Assembly (NCBI GenBank): GCA_002292945.1
Contig: DBCG01000120.1
Span: forward strand, 1-15,446
Length of the DNA stretch: 15,446 nt
Source of the DNA: Proteobacteria bacterium UBA964
Lineage (GTDB): Bacteria > Pseudomonadota > Gammaproteobacteria > Steroidobacterales > Steroidobacteraceae
Reading direction: 5' to 3'
Shown: positions 1 through 8,435 of the stretch, one piece after another
How positions within the stretch are numbered: position 1 is the stretch's first letter
How the letters are laid out: the number at the start of each line of letters is the position of its first letter
Program-made: the position numbers and the translations under genes
The notes under the pieces: model-generated
Database searches by the model: none
Told to the model about the DNA's origin: nothing
Seen by the model: the letters and a program-made list of their open reading frames with translations, nothing else

Positions 1-991
1 CGTCGGCGTAGCGTGCGTAATCCGCCGACGCGAGCCGCAGCGGCGCGAGCCGGTCCTGCGCGGCGCGGGCGGCCTGCTCCCCGGCGGCGGCGGCCCGCGG
101 CACCACCTCGAAATCGAAGCTCGAGGCCTCGCCGAGTTCCGGCTGCAGCAGCACATCCTCCGCCGCGAGCGCCTTCAACTGCGCGTCGCTGCCGCGGCGG
201 ATCAGGATGGCGAGCATCTGGTTGGAGATGGTCGCGACCGATTCCAGGGACTCCCGCTTGCGCAGCGGGAACCCGACATCCACGACGATCAGCACATCGA
301 CACCCATCGCGCGCGCCGCGTCGACCGGCAGATTGTTGGCCAGCCCGCCATCGACCAACAATCGCCCATCGACCTCGACCGGCGCGAACACCGCGGGCGC
401 CGCAAGGCTCGCCCGCAAAGCGGTGACCAGATCCCCGTTACGCAGCTCGACCGGTTCGCCGGTCTCGAGATCGGTCGCCATCGCACGGAAGCGGGTGGGC
501 AGCTCGTCGAAATCGCGGACCGTCGCCACCGGGTCGGTCAACCGGCGCAGCAGCTGCGTGAGCCGCTGCCCCGAGAGCAGCGATTTCGGCAACCGGAACT
601 CGCCGGATTCGAGCCCCAACGGGAAGTTCACGAGGAACTTCAGGTCCTCGCTCTTGCGACGGAAACTCAGCCGGTCACGCGGCCCGGGTTCACGGAAGGA
701 TTCGCGCCATTCAGGCGAGAGCACCAACGCCTCGACCTGCGCTGCGGTCAGGCCGCTCGCGTACAGCCCCCCGACCACCGCGCCCATGCTGGTGCCGGCG
801 ATGGCATCGATCGGGATCCGCTCGGCCTCGAGGAACTTGAGCACGCCCACATGGGCGGCGCCACGCGCGCCACCCCCGGAGAGCACCAGCCCGACGCGGG
901 GACGAGGACGCTCTGCCGCAGGCTCGGCAGCCACGGCAGAGGCGCCGACGCCGGCGCCGGCGAGCAACAAAGACAGGACGAACAGGCGCAC
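1..991 (-). CDS. Patatin-like phospholipase, exported (3' end outside window)
   Basis: This frame stays open from a GTG at 991 to the left edge, giving about 330 residues with no stop, so the C-terminus is missing. Residues 1-22 form a clear signal peptide (MRLFVLSLLLAGAGVGAS, then AVAA). A patatin domain follows: glycine-rich oxyanion loop SGGGARG (about 38-44), nucleophile elbow GTSMG with Ser68, and the dyad aspartate in DGG (Asp214). These residues define patatin-type Ser/Asp acyl hydrolases acting on phospholipids or other lipid esters. After the domain comes a segment like that preceding the POTRA and barrel parts of PlpD-type (type Vd) proteins, so the missing part may be a POTRA plus outer-membrane barrel; that is inference. 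GTG 991 is the only start in this frame that leaves an N-terminal signal peptide. It is divergent from the TonB receptor. The family call is firm; substrate and full architecture are unknown. Confidence 0.9.
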   Translation of the reverse strand, partial: MRLFVLSLLLAGAGVGASAVAAEPAAERPRPRVGLVLSGGGARGAAHVGVLKFLEAERIPIDAIAGTSMGAVVGGLYASGLTAAQVEALVLSPEWRESFREPGPRDRLSFRRKSEDLKFLVNFPLGLESGEFRLPKSLLSGQRLTQLLRRLTDPVATVRDFDELPTRFRAMATDLETGEPVELRNGDLVTALRASLAAPAVFAPVEVDGRLLVDGGLANNLPVDAARAMGVDVLIVVDVGFPLRKRESLESVATISNQMLAILIRRGSDAQLKALAAEDVLLQPELGEASSFDFEVVPRAAAAGEQAARAAQDRLAPLRLASADYARYAD

Positions 992-997
992 AGCGTG

Positions 998-1006
998 AGG
1001 ATACCA
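998..1006 (-). promoter_or_regulatory. Candidate extended -10 for the patatin gene (leaderless spacing)
   Basis: Read on the minus strand this is TGGTATCCT, an extended -10 (TGn) followed by TATCCT, which matches TATAAT at 4 of 6 positions. Six bases (CACGCT) separate it from the GTG start at 991, so transcription would begin at or next to the start codon. There is no Shine-Dalgarno sequence. No good -35 is visible. The same spacing is seen at two other genes in the window, which raises my confidence somewhat. Confidence 0.4.
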
Positions 1007-1038
1007 GTGCTCGACTGCATCAGGCGATGCGGATGACC

Positions 1039-1044
1039 GATAAT
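1039..1044 (+). promoter_or_regulatory. Candidate -10 for the TonB receptor (leaderless spacing)
   Basis: GATAAT matches the sigma70 -10 consensus at 5 of 6 positions. It is followed by GCCGGC and then the ATG at 1051, putting the expected transcription start on the A of the ATG. No Shine-Dalgarno precedes that ATG. The element favours the start at 1051 over the in-frame ATGs at 1027 and 1033, because transcripts starting here would not contain those two. The -35 region is poor and would overlap that of the divergent patatin promoter. Confidence 0.45.
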
Positions 1045-1050
1045 GCCGGC

Positions 1051-3165
1051 ATGCCCCTCCTTCACCGCCTCACCGCGCGCGCCTTGTCCCTCACGGCGTT
1101 GTCGGTCGCGCTGCTGCCGACCGTCGCGTTGGCGCAGTCCGCCACCGCGTCGCCACCCCCCGATCCGGCGCTGCTGACCGAAGTCGTCGTCACCGCGCAG
1201 CGCCGCGACGAAGCACGCTGGCGCGTCGCGGCGAGCCTCTCGCGCCTCGAGCCCGGCATCACCGGCGTGATCGACCGCACCCACGCCGCCGAAGCCCTCA
1301 ACCGCATCCCCGGTGTGTTGATGCAGCGCGGCAGCGGCCAGGAGAGCCTGCTCGCCATCCGCTCGCCGGTGCTCACCGGCGCGGGGGCCTGCGGCGCCTT
1401 CCTGCTGCTCGAAGACGGGATGCCGCTACGCCCCACCGGATTCTGTAATGTGAACCAGCTGTTCGAGGCGAACACCTCGCAGGCCGCCGCCATCGAGGTG
1501 CTCCGCGGTCCGGGCACCGGGCCCTACGGCGCCAATGCCGTACACGGCATCGTCAATGTGCTCTCGCCCGATCCCGATGATCTGCCGGGCCTTCGGCTCG
1601 GCGTGACGCGCGGCGCCGACGAACATCTCGCGCTGCAGTTCGCCGCCGCCGGCGAGTCGACCGCCGCTTATGGCCTCTGGCGCGGCGAGGACGGGTTCCG
1701 CGCCGAGTCCCCGGTGCGCGAGTGGAAAGCGAATGCCGTGCACCAGCGCAGGCTCGGTGCCGGCGAACTGCGCCTGCGCGCCGCAGCCACGCAGCTCGAC
1801 CAGGAGACCGCGGGCTTCATCCGTGGCTTCGACGCGTATCGCGACCCGGTGCTACGCGAGAGCAACCCGAACCCCGAGGCGTTCCGCGATGCCGACAGCG
1901 CGCGGGTGTCGGGCGAATGGTTGAGCGAACCCTGCGACGGCTGCCGCGACGAAGTCCGCGGCATCGTGCGCCACTCGCGCATGGCGTTCCTGCAGCATTT
2001 CCTGCTCGGTAAGCCGCTCGAGCGCAACGGCCAGGACAGCATCGCGTTCGGCGCCGCACGCGCTCGCCCGATCGGCGCGCGCCCGATCGAGTGGCGGCTC
2101 GGTGTCGATGCGGAGTACGCCGACACTTTCCTGCTCGAGATCCAGGACGGCCCCACACTCGAGGGCAGTGCGTTCGCACGCGCGATCCGCCCGGCGGGAC
2201 GGCACTACGACTACGCGGTCGAGGTCACCGGCGCAGCGCTGCACGGCAGCCTCGCGAGCACCGGCGAGGCCGCCTTCCAGTGGCGGTTGTCAGCGCGGCT
2301 CGATGAGACCCGCTACCGCTACGACAACCGCATGCGCGAGGGCAACACCGCCGAGGACGGGACGCCCTGCGTTCCCGGACCCTGCCTCTACAGCCGCCCC
2401 GCCGACCGGAGCGATCGCTTCACGGACTTCACGCCGCGCCTCGAACTGCGACACCGCCTCGGCGAGCGCGCGATGGTGTACCTGACCGCAAGCGACGGCT
2501 TCAGACCGCCGGAGATCACCGAACTCTATCGCCTGCAGCGCAACCAATCGGTGGCCGACCTCGACTCCGAGCGGATGTCCGCACTCGAAGCCGGTTGGCG
2601 GCTCGTCGGCGGACGCTACGCCGTCTCGTTCGCCGCGTTCACACAACGCAAACGCCAAGTGATCCTGCGCGATGCCAACGGCTTCAATGTCACGGGCGGC
2701 CGCACCCGCCACGCCGGCCTCGAGTACGAGTTCGCCTGGCAGCCCTTCGAGCGCCTGCGCTTCGACGCCAACGGCAGCTACGCCCGCCATGAATATGATT
2801 TCGACGCCGCCATCGAGGGCGGCGAAACGATCGTACGCGGACGCGACATCGACACCGCCCCGCGGCGCCTGCATGCCTGGTCCGCGAACTGGACACCGCA
2901 CCCCGACTGGCGAGCGACGCTCGAGTGGCGGCAGGTCGGCGCGTACTTCGCAGACGCCGGCAACGCGCGGCGCTACCCCGGCCACGATGTCGGCACCCTG
3001 CGCGTCGCCTGGCAAGCGTCGCCGCAGTGGCGCGCCTCGCTCGAGATCGAGAACCTCGCCGACACCCTCTACGCCGACCGCGCCGACTTCGCACAAGGCG
3101 ATTGGCGCTACTTCCCGGCGCGGCAGCGCAGCGTGTTCGTCAACGTGGTGTGGCAGAGCGAGTGA
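1051..3165 (+). CDS. TonB-dependent outer-membrane receptor
   Basis: From ATG 1051 the protein has 704 residues. Residues 1-28 are a signal peptide ending ALA-Q. A TonB-box-like stretch TEVVVTAQ (43-50) comes next, then the plug domain with LNRIPGVLMQRG, the LLLEDGMPLRP strand and IEVLRGPGTGPYGANAVHG, all typical plug motifs. The remainder is a 22-strand-type beta-barrel rich in alternating aromatic and charged residues, with late signatures such as DGFRPPEITELYR and LEIENLADTLYADR. Such receptors import iron chelates, cobalamin or other scarce nutrients using TonB-ExbBD energy; the ligand cannot be read from the sequence. It has exactly six cysteines in three close pairs (114/132 in the plug, 295/298 and 440/445 in probable extracellular loops). 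It ends VVWQSE rather than in the usual terminal aromatic residue. In-frame ATGs at 1027 and 1033 are alternative starts, but they put eight or six extra polar residues before the signal peptide. No partner transporter genes are adjacent. Confidence 0.93.
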   Translation: MPLLHRLTARALSLTALSVALLPTVALAQSATASPPPDPALLTEVVVTAQRRDEARWRVAASLSRLEPGITGVIDRTHAAEALNRIPGVLMQRGSGQESLLAIRSPVLTGAGACGAFLLLEDGMPLRPTGFCNVNQLFEANTSQAAAIEVLRGPGTGPYGANAVHGIVNVLSPDPDDLPGLRLGVTRGADEHLALQFAAAGESTAAYGLWRGEDGFRAESPVREWKANAVHQRRLGAGELRLRAAATQLDQETAGFIRGFDAYRDPVLRESNPNPEAFRDADSARVSGEWLSEPCDGCRDEVRGIVRHSRMAFLQHFLLGKPLERNGQDSIAFGAARARPIGARPIEWRLGVDAEYADTFLLEIQDGPTLEGSAFARAIRPAGRHYDYAVEVTGAALHGSLASTGEAAFQWRLSARLDETRYRYDNRMREGNTAEDGTPCVPGPCLYSRPADRSDRFTDFTPRLELRHRLGERAMVYLTASDGFRPPEITELYRLQRNQSVADLDSERMSALEAGWRLVGGRYAVSFAAFTQRKRQVILRDANGFNVTGGRTRHAGLEYEFAWQPFERLRFDANGSYARHEYDFDAAIEGGETIVRGRDIDTAPRRLHAWSANWTPHPDWRATLEWRQVGAYFADAGNARRYPGHDVGTLRVAWQASPQWRASLEIENLADTLYADRADFAQGDWRYFPARQRSVFVNVVWQSE

Positions 3166-3263
3166 ATGAACGATGGCAGCAAGCCGGCTTGATCGACTGA
3201 CCGATCGTTCGGCATTGGATAACCAACGTCGAGCCGTCGAGCCCGCTCCGTTTCTTTGCGCCC

Positions 3264-3303
3264 GGTCTGATTGTCACGTGGCCCTGAAGTCAGGTGTCAG
3301 ACC
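3264..3303. repeat. Inverted repeat between convergent genes, possible terminator
   Basis: GGTCTGA (3264-3270) and TCAGACC (3297-3303) are perfect 7-base inverted arms around a 26-base loop. The loop itself holds CCTGA/TCAGG (3283-3294). The right arm covers the ppk2 stop codon. The 131-bp gap between the TonB receptor and ppk2 also has a 12-bp palindrome CAAGCCGGCTTG (3180-3191). Either could end transcription of the two convergent genes, but no T-tract follows on either strand, so a classical intrinsic terminator is not shown. Confidence 0.3.
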
Positions 3304-4121
3304 ACGCGGATCTTCGTCGGATCGAAGGACGGCTTCGGCCACTCGAGCGGCAGCGATTCGAGTTCCTGCCGAAGGATCTGCGACACGGCGAGATCGCGGA
3401 ACCACTTGCGGTCCGCAGGGATCGCATACCACGGCGCATGCGCGGTGCTGCAACGGCCGAGTGCCGTCTCGAACGCCTGCCGATAGGCGACCCAGCGCTT
3501 GCGCTTGTCGAGATCGGCGGGGTCGAACTTCCACTGCTTTTCGCGCGAGGCGAGCCGTTCCTCGAAGCGCAGCTTCTGTTCCTTGTGGCTGATGTGCAGG
3601 AAGATCTTGACCACCCGCGTGCCGGATTCGGCGAGCATCCGCTCGAAATCGTTGATCTGGGCGTAGCGTCGCTCCCAGACGGTCTTGGGCACGAGCGAAT
3701 CGACCCGCGCCACCAGCACATCTTCATAGTGTGATCGGTTGAACGCGGTGACCGAGCCGCGCGAGGGCACATGGCGATGCACCCGCCAGAGGAAATCCCG
3801 CGACAGCTCCTCGCTCGAAGGGGCTTTGAACGCCACGACATTGCAGCCCTGCGGGTTGAAGGCCCCGAACACGCGACGGATGGTGCTGTCTTTGCCGCCG
3901 CCGTCGATGGCCTGCAGCACGACGAGCAGCGCGTGGCGCGCATCCGCGTACATCTTCATCTGCAACTCACCGAGCCGACGCAGGTTCTCCGCGGTGACGG
4001 TCTCGGCCGCGGCGCGCTCCCAGCCGAACACGCGCGCGGCGTCCGGGTCGCGCAGGCGGTAGGGCTTACCCGGGGCGACCCGCAGTTTCGCGGGGAGGTC
4101 AGTGCGTTCCGAGCGGGCCAT
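3297..4121 (-). CDS. ppk2: Polyphosphate kinase 2 family (class III-like polyphosphate:nucleotide phosphotransferase)
   Basis: The 274-residue product matches the usual length of short single-domain PPK2 enzymes, which transfer phosphate between polyphosphate and nucleotides in the cytoplasm. The Walker A loop is AIDGGGKDST (71-80, Lys77). The conserved NPQGCNVVAFKAPSSEEL and DFLWRVHRHVP follow, then the Walker B region FNRSHYEDV (127-135), then the lid and C-terminal APWYAIPADRKWFR. FNRSHY rather than FDRSWY, together with the WRVHRHVP stretch, points to the class III group known to phosphorylate AMP and/or ADP; the exact nucleotide preference is inference. Translation is probably coupled to aguA: its ATG (4121-4119) shares the A of the aguA TGA stop, forming TGATG. 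A good ribosome site (GGAGG, 4135-4131) lies nine bases upstream inside aguA. A coupled partner of agmatine deiminase is unusual for PPK2. Confidence 0.94.
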   Translation of the reverse strand: MARSERTDLPAKLRVAPGKPYRLRDPDAARVFGWERAAAETVTAENLRRLGELQMKMYADARHALLVVLQAIDGGGKDSTIRRVFGAFNPQGCNVVAFKAPSSEELSRDFLWRVHRHVPSRGSVTAFNRSHYEDVLVARVDSLVPKTVWERRYAQINDFERMLAESGTRVVKIFLHISHKEQKLRFEERLASREKQWKFDPADLDKRKRWVAYRQAFETALGRCSTAHAPWYAIPADRKWFRDLAVSQILRQELESLPLEWPKPSFDPTKIRVV

Positions 4122-5230
4122 CAGCGGCGGCCTCCCCGCCCGAGCGGGATCTGCTGCGTGATGCAGTGGATGTTGCCGCCGCCGAGCAGGATCTCGCGCG
4201 CCGGTACGCCGACGACCTTACGCCCCGGGAACAGGCGGCGGATCTTGGCGAGTGCCGCCCGATCGGTGCGCGCATCGAGCAGCGGCACCACGACGCCCCC
4301 GTTGGCGATGTAGAAGTTGACGTAGCTCGCCGCGAGGCGCTCGCCGGGCGAGCGCGACTTCGCGCCCGTGCCGGTGACGACACCGGCGGCTTCGGCCCGC
4401 GTGGTGCGCAGCGGACCCGGCATCGGCAGCTTGTGGACCTTGAGGCGCCGGCCTCGCGCATCGCGCGCATCCATCAGGCGCTCGAGCGCATCGCGGGAGA
4501 TCGCATGCTGCGGGTCGCGCGCGTTGTCGGTCCAGGTCAACGCCACCTCGCCCGGGGCGACGAAGCAGGCGAGGTTGTCGATGTGGCCGTCGGTCTCGTC
4601 GTTGAAGACCCCCTCGCCCAACCACAGCACGGTCGTCGCACCGGTGTAGGCACAGAGCAAGGTCTCGATCTGCCGGCGACCGAGCGTCGGGTTGCGGTTG
4701 CGGTTGAGCAGGCACTGCTCGGTGACGAGCAGCGTGCCCTCGCCGTCCGCATGGATCGCCCCGCCTTCGCAGACCATGGGCGCGCGGTAGCGGTCGAGCC
4801 GCTCGATCTCGAGCACCTTGCGCGCGACGGCATCGTCCTGATCCCAAGGGTGGTAGAGCCCGCCCCGATGCCCACCCCAGGCGTTGAACACCCAGTCGAC
4901 ACCGCGGACCTCGCCACGATCGTCGACGACGCAGGTCGGGCCGACATCACGCATCCAGGCATCGTCGCTCGAGAGCTCCACGATGCGGACGGCGGGCGGG
5001 AGCGCAGCCCGCGCACGGTCGAACTCGGCGGCCGCAGCACCGACGGTCACCGGCTCGAAACGCGAGATCGCGGCGGCGACTGCAGCGAAGGCCTGCTGCG
5101 CCGGTTGCGCCGCGCGGCGCCAGTTGTCGGGCCGACGCGGCCACAGCATCCAACAACCGCGGTGCGGTTCGAACTCGCCCGGCATGCGCAAGCCGTCGGC
5201 GGCGGGTTTCGAGGTCAGGGTCTTGGACAT
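4121..5230 (-). CDS. aguA: Agmatine deiminase (agmatine iminohydrolase)
   Basis: This 369-residue cytoplasmic enzyme of the Porphyromonas-type PAD/guanidino-group superfamily hydrolyses agmatine to N-carbamoylputrescine and ammonia, in the arginine-decarboxylase route to putrescine. Family marks, in order, are MPGEFEPHRGCWMLWPRRPDNW (abbreviated: MPGEFEPH at 16-23, WPRRPDNW at 30-37), SSDDAWMRDVGPT (87-99), CEGGAIH (154-160), the catalytic DGHIDN (214-219, His216), and the nucleophile loop GGGNIHCITQQ with Cys356 near the end. Length and catalytic residues are those of a complete enzyme. The usual partner aguB (N-carbamoylputrescine amidase) is not next to it; the following gene is ppk2, coupled through TGATG. 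The ATG at 5230 has no Shine-Dalgarno but has a TAGAAT hexamer six bases upstream, suggesting a leaderless message. It diverges from icd across 138 bp. Confidence 0.95.
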   Translation of the reverse strand: MSKTLTSKPAADGLRMPGEFEPHRGCWMLWPRRPDNWRRAAQPAQQAFAAVAAAISRFEPVTVGAAAAEFDRARAALPPAVRIVELSSDDAWMRDVGPTCVVDDRGEVRGVDWVFNAWGGHRGGLYHPWDQDDAVARKVLEIERLDRYRAPMVCEGGAIHADGEGTLLVTEQCLLNRNRNPTLGRRQIETLLCAYTGATTVLWLGEGVFNDETDGHIDNLACFVAPGEVALTWTDNARDPQHAISRDALERLMDARDARGRRLKVHKLPMPGPLRTTRAEAAGVVTGTGAKSRSPGERLAASYVNFYIANGGVVVPLLDARTDRAALAKIRRLFPGRKVVGVPAREILLGGGNIHCITQQIPLGRGGRR

Positions 5231-5236
5231 GCCGGT

Positions 5237-5242
5237 ATTCTA
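5237..5242 (-). promoter_or_regulatory. Candidate -10 for aguA-ppk2 (leaderless spacing)
   Basis: On the minus strand TAGAAT matches the -10 consensus at 5 of 6 positions. It is followed by ACCGGC and the aguA ATG at 5230. The context ATnCCGGCATG is identical to that at the TonB receptor start. The -35 region (around 5260-5265) is not recognisable. No ribosome binding site lies between the hexamer and the ATG. Confidence 0.45.
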
Positions 5243-5294
5243 GCGGCTTGGCGCGGGTGCGACCCGGTTCGCGGAATCGCCAGGGGGGGCGCTG

Positions 5295-5303
5295 TGCTAG
5301 CAT
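5295..5303 (+). promoter_or_regulatory. Candidate extended -10 promoter of icd
   Basis: TGCTAGCAT is an extended -10 (TGn plus TAGCAT, 4 of 6 matches to TATAAT). Transcription would start near 5310, giving a leader of about 59 bases that contains the icd ribosome site. I see no TTGACA-like -35 at the right distance. Unlike aguA opposite, icd therefore appears to have a conventional leader. Confidence 0.4.
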
Positions 5304-5352
5304 TTCACCATCGCGACGGCCGTGGGGGTTCCAAGGCTGTCTGCCATCCAAC

Positions 5353-5357
5353 AGGAG
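5353..5357 (+). promoter_or_regulatory. Ribosome binding site fixing the icd start
   Basis: AGGAG lies 11 bases before the ATG at 5369. It decides the start, because the icd frame stays open for 401 more codons upstream, antisense to aguA, with several spurious start codons there. Confidence 0.7.
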
Positions 5358-5368
5358 ACTCTCTAGCC

Positions 5369-6676
<1,308 letters not shown>

Positions 6677-6704
6677 TCGAGCGGCGCGGTCGCTGGCCTC
6701 GTTC

Positions 6705-8435
6705 GTGAACGGACTGCCCATCGAGGACGGCGCGCGGCGCCTCGCGGTGGCGTTCGCCGGGTACAACGCGGATTTCCGCGCGGTCACCCGGCGAGCGCAG
6801 CCGCGTTTCGAGGCCCGCGACTGGCACGGCAGCCAGCAGGACGCGGTCGAGCGCATCGATCTCTACGATCTCTGGGTCGATCGCACCGTCACCGAGATGC
6901 GCTCGGCGTACGGCGACCAGGCCACCGACCGCGATCTGTGGCGTCTGCTGCGTGATCGGTTCCTGCAACGCAGCGCCGGGCTGCCCGACACGGCGTTCGC
7001 ACGGACGTTCTTCAGCTCCGTCTCGCGGCGGCTGTTCGGCACGGTCGGCGTCGATGAGGGCATCGAGTTCGCGGCGGTCGATCTCGACCCGCTCGAGGGC
7101 GCAGGCGGCAACGCCGAGACGCGTCTCTACAGCAACCGCGGTGATGTCGGCATGTTGGTCGAGGACCTGCTCGATGACATCGCGCTGAAGTGCCCGTGGA
7201 TCGACTTCGAGCGCAGCGTACGGCACGTCACGGAGGATATCGCGACCTATCTGCGCGGGCGCGGCATCGACGCCGATGAAGGCGTGCGTGCGCTCGAGAT
7301 GCTCCAGCCGATCTTCTTCCAGAGCACCCGCGCGTATCTCGTCGGGCGGCTCGATACCGTCGAGGGGGCGTTGCCGTTCGTGCTCGCGCTGCAACACACC
7401 GAGCCGGGACTGTCGGTCGACGCGGTGATGCTCGATGAGGACGACGCCAGCGTCGTGTTCGGGTTCACGCGTTCCTACTTCCACGTCGACATCGAACGCG
7501 TGGTGGAAGCCGTGGTGTTCCTGCGGCAGTTGCTGCCCCGTAAGCCCCTCTCGGAGCTCTTCACCGTGCTGGGTCGTGCCCGTCAGGGCAAGACCGAACG
7601 CTACCGCGACCTGATACGCCATCTCGGCTCCTCCGATGACCAGTTCGAGCACGCCGCAGGCGAGCGCGGCCTCGTCATGATCTGCTTCACCCTGCCCTCG
7701 CTCGATGTGGTGTTCAAGCTGATCCGCGACCGTTTCCCGCCCGTCAAGAACGTGGTGCGCCAGGACGTCCTCGACAAGTACCAGTTCGTGTTCCGTCACG
7801 ACCGCGCCGGTCGACTGGTCGATGCCCAGGAGTTCAAACGCGTGCGTCTGCCCCTCGCCCGCTTCGCGCCCGCGCTGCTCGAGGAACTCGCGGCGGAGGC
7901 CGCAGGCAGCGTGCACATCGACGGCGAAGATCTCATCTTCGACCACATGTACATCGAGCGGCGCATGGTGCCGCTGAACCTCTATCTGCGCAGCGCGCAG
8001 CCGGCGGATGCCGAGCGGGCTGTGCTCGACTATGGGCAGTCGATCCGCGATCTTGCGCTCAGCAACATCTTCGCCGGCGACCTGTTGCTCAAGAACTTCG
8101 GCGTCACCCGCCACGGCCGCGTGATCTTCTACGACTACGACGAGCTGTGTCAGGTCACCGATTGCCGCTTCCGCGAAGTGCCGGTGGCGGACAACGACGA
8201 GGACGAGATGCGCGGCGAGACCTGGTTCTATGTCGCCGACAACGACGTCTTCCCGGAGACCTTCCTCAACTTCCTCGCCTTCACCGACGAGCAACGGGCC
8301 GCCTTCCTCAACACCCACGGCGATCTGCTGACCGCGGATTTCTGGCGCGGCATCCAGCAGCGCGTGCGCGGCGGCGAGCTGCTCGAGGTGCTGCCCTACC
8401 AGCCGCGGCGGGTACGCGTGGGCAGCAGTCTGTGA
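6705..8435 (+). CDS. aceK: Isocitrate dehydrogenase kinase/phosphatase
   Basis: The 576-residue bifunctional enzyme phosphorylates Icd to switch it off and dephosphorylates it to switch it on, steering isocitrate between the TCA cycle and the glyoxylate bypass. Length is close to E. coli AceK (about 578). The N-terminal regulatory half has YNADFR (20-25). The nucleotide region AGERGLVMICF (317-327) and VVFKLI with Lys338 follow. Asp373 in GRLVDAQEF corresponds to the residue needed for phosphatase activity. The kinase-like core includes YIERRMVPLNLYL, AGDLLLKNFGVTRHGRV (Asp459, Asn464) and FYDYDE (Asp477). These correspond to E. coli residues at a constant offset of two, by remembered alignment. 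The start is a GTG with no clear Shine-Dalgarno, which would keep AceK scarce relative to Icd. aceK normally follows aceBA; here it follows icd and no aceA or aceB is in the window. Its TGA overlaps the next gene's GTG (GTGA). Confidence 0.96.
   Translation: MNGLPIEDGARRLAVAFAGYNADFRAVTRRAQPRFEARDWHGSQQDAVERIDLYDLWVDRTVTEMRSAYGDQATDRDLWRLLRDRFLQRSAGLPDTAFARTFFSSVSRRLFGTVGVDEGIEFAAVDLDPLEGAGGNAETRLYSNRGDVGMLVEDLLDDIALKCPWIDFERSVRHVTEDIATYLRGRGIDADEGVRALEMLQPIFFQSTRAYLVGRLDTVEGALPFVLALQHTEPGLSVDAVMLDEDDASVVFGFTRSYFHVDIERVVEAVVFLRQLLPRKPLSELFTVLGRARQGKTERYRDLIRHLGSSDDQFEHAAGERGLVMICFTLPSLDVVFKLIRDRFPPVKNVVRQDVLDKYQFVFRHDRAGRLVDAQEFKRVRLPLARFAPALLEELAAEAAGSVHIDGEDLIFDHMYIERRMVPLNLYLRSAQPADAERAVLDYGQSIRDLALSNIFAGDLLLKNFGVTRHGRVIFYDYDELCQVTDCRFREVPVADNDEDEMRGETWFYVADNDVFPETFLNFLAFTDEQRAAFLNTHGDLLTADFWRGIQQRVRGGELLEVLPYQPRRVRVGSSL

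Noticed and set aside
1027..1050. Earlier in-frame starts for the TonB receptor (1027, 1033)
   Set aside because: They place polar residues in front of an otherwise standard signal peptide, and the GATAAT -10 candidate lies at 1039-1044, downstream of both start codons. Not fully excluded.
3227..3242. Tandem 8-bp repeat CGTCGAGC twice in the gap after the TonB receptor
   Set aside because: Two copies of a short GC-rich word are expected by chance; no further copies or symmetry.
4166..5368. 401-codon open extension upstream of icd in the same frame
   Set aside because: It is antisense to the complete aguA gene, shows low-complexity Arg/Val/Asp/Glu composition and no domain. icd has its own AGGAG and a family-typical N-terminus at 5369. 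GC-rich antisense frames often stay open.
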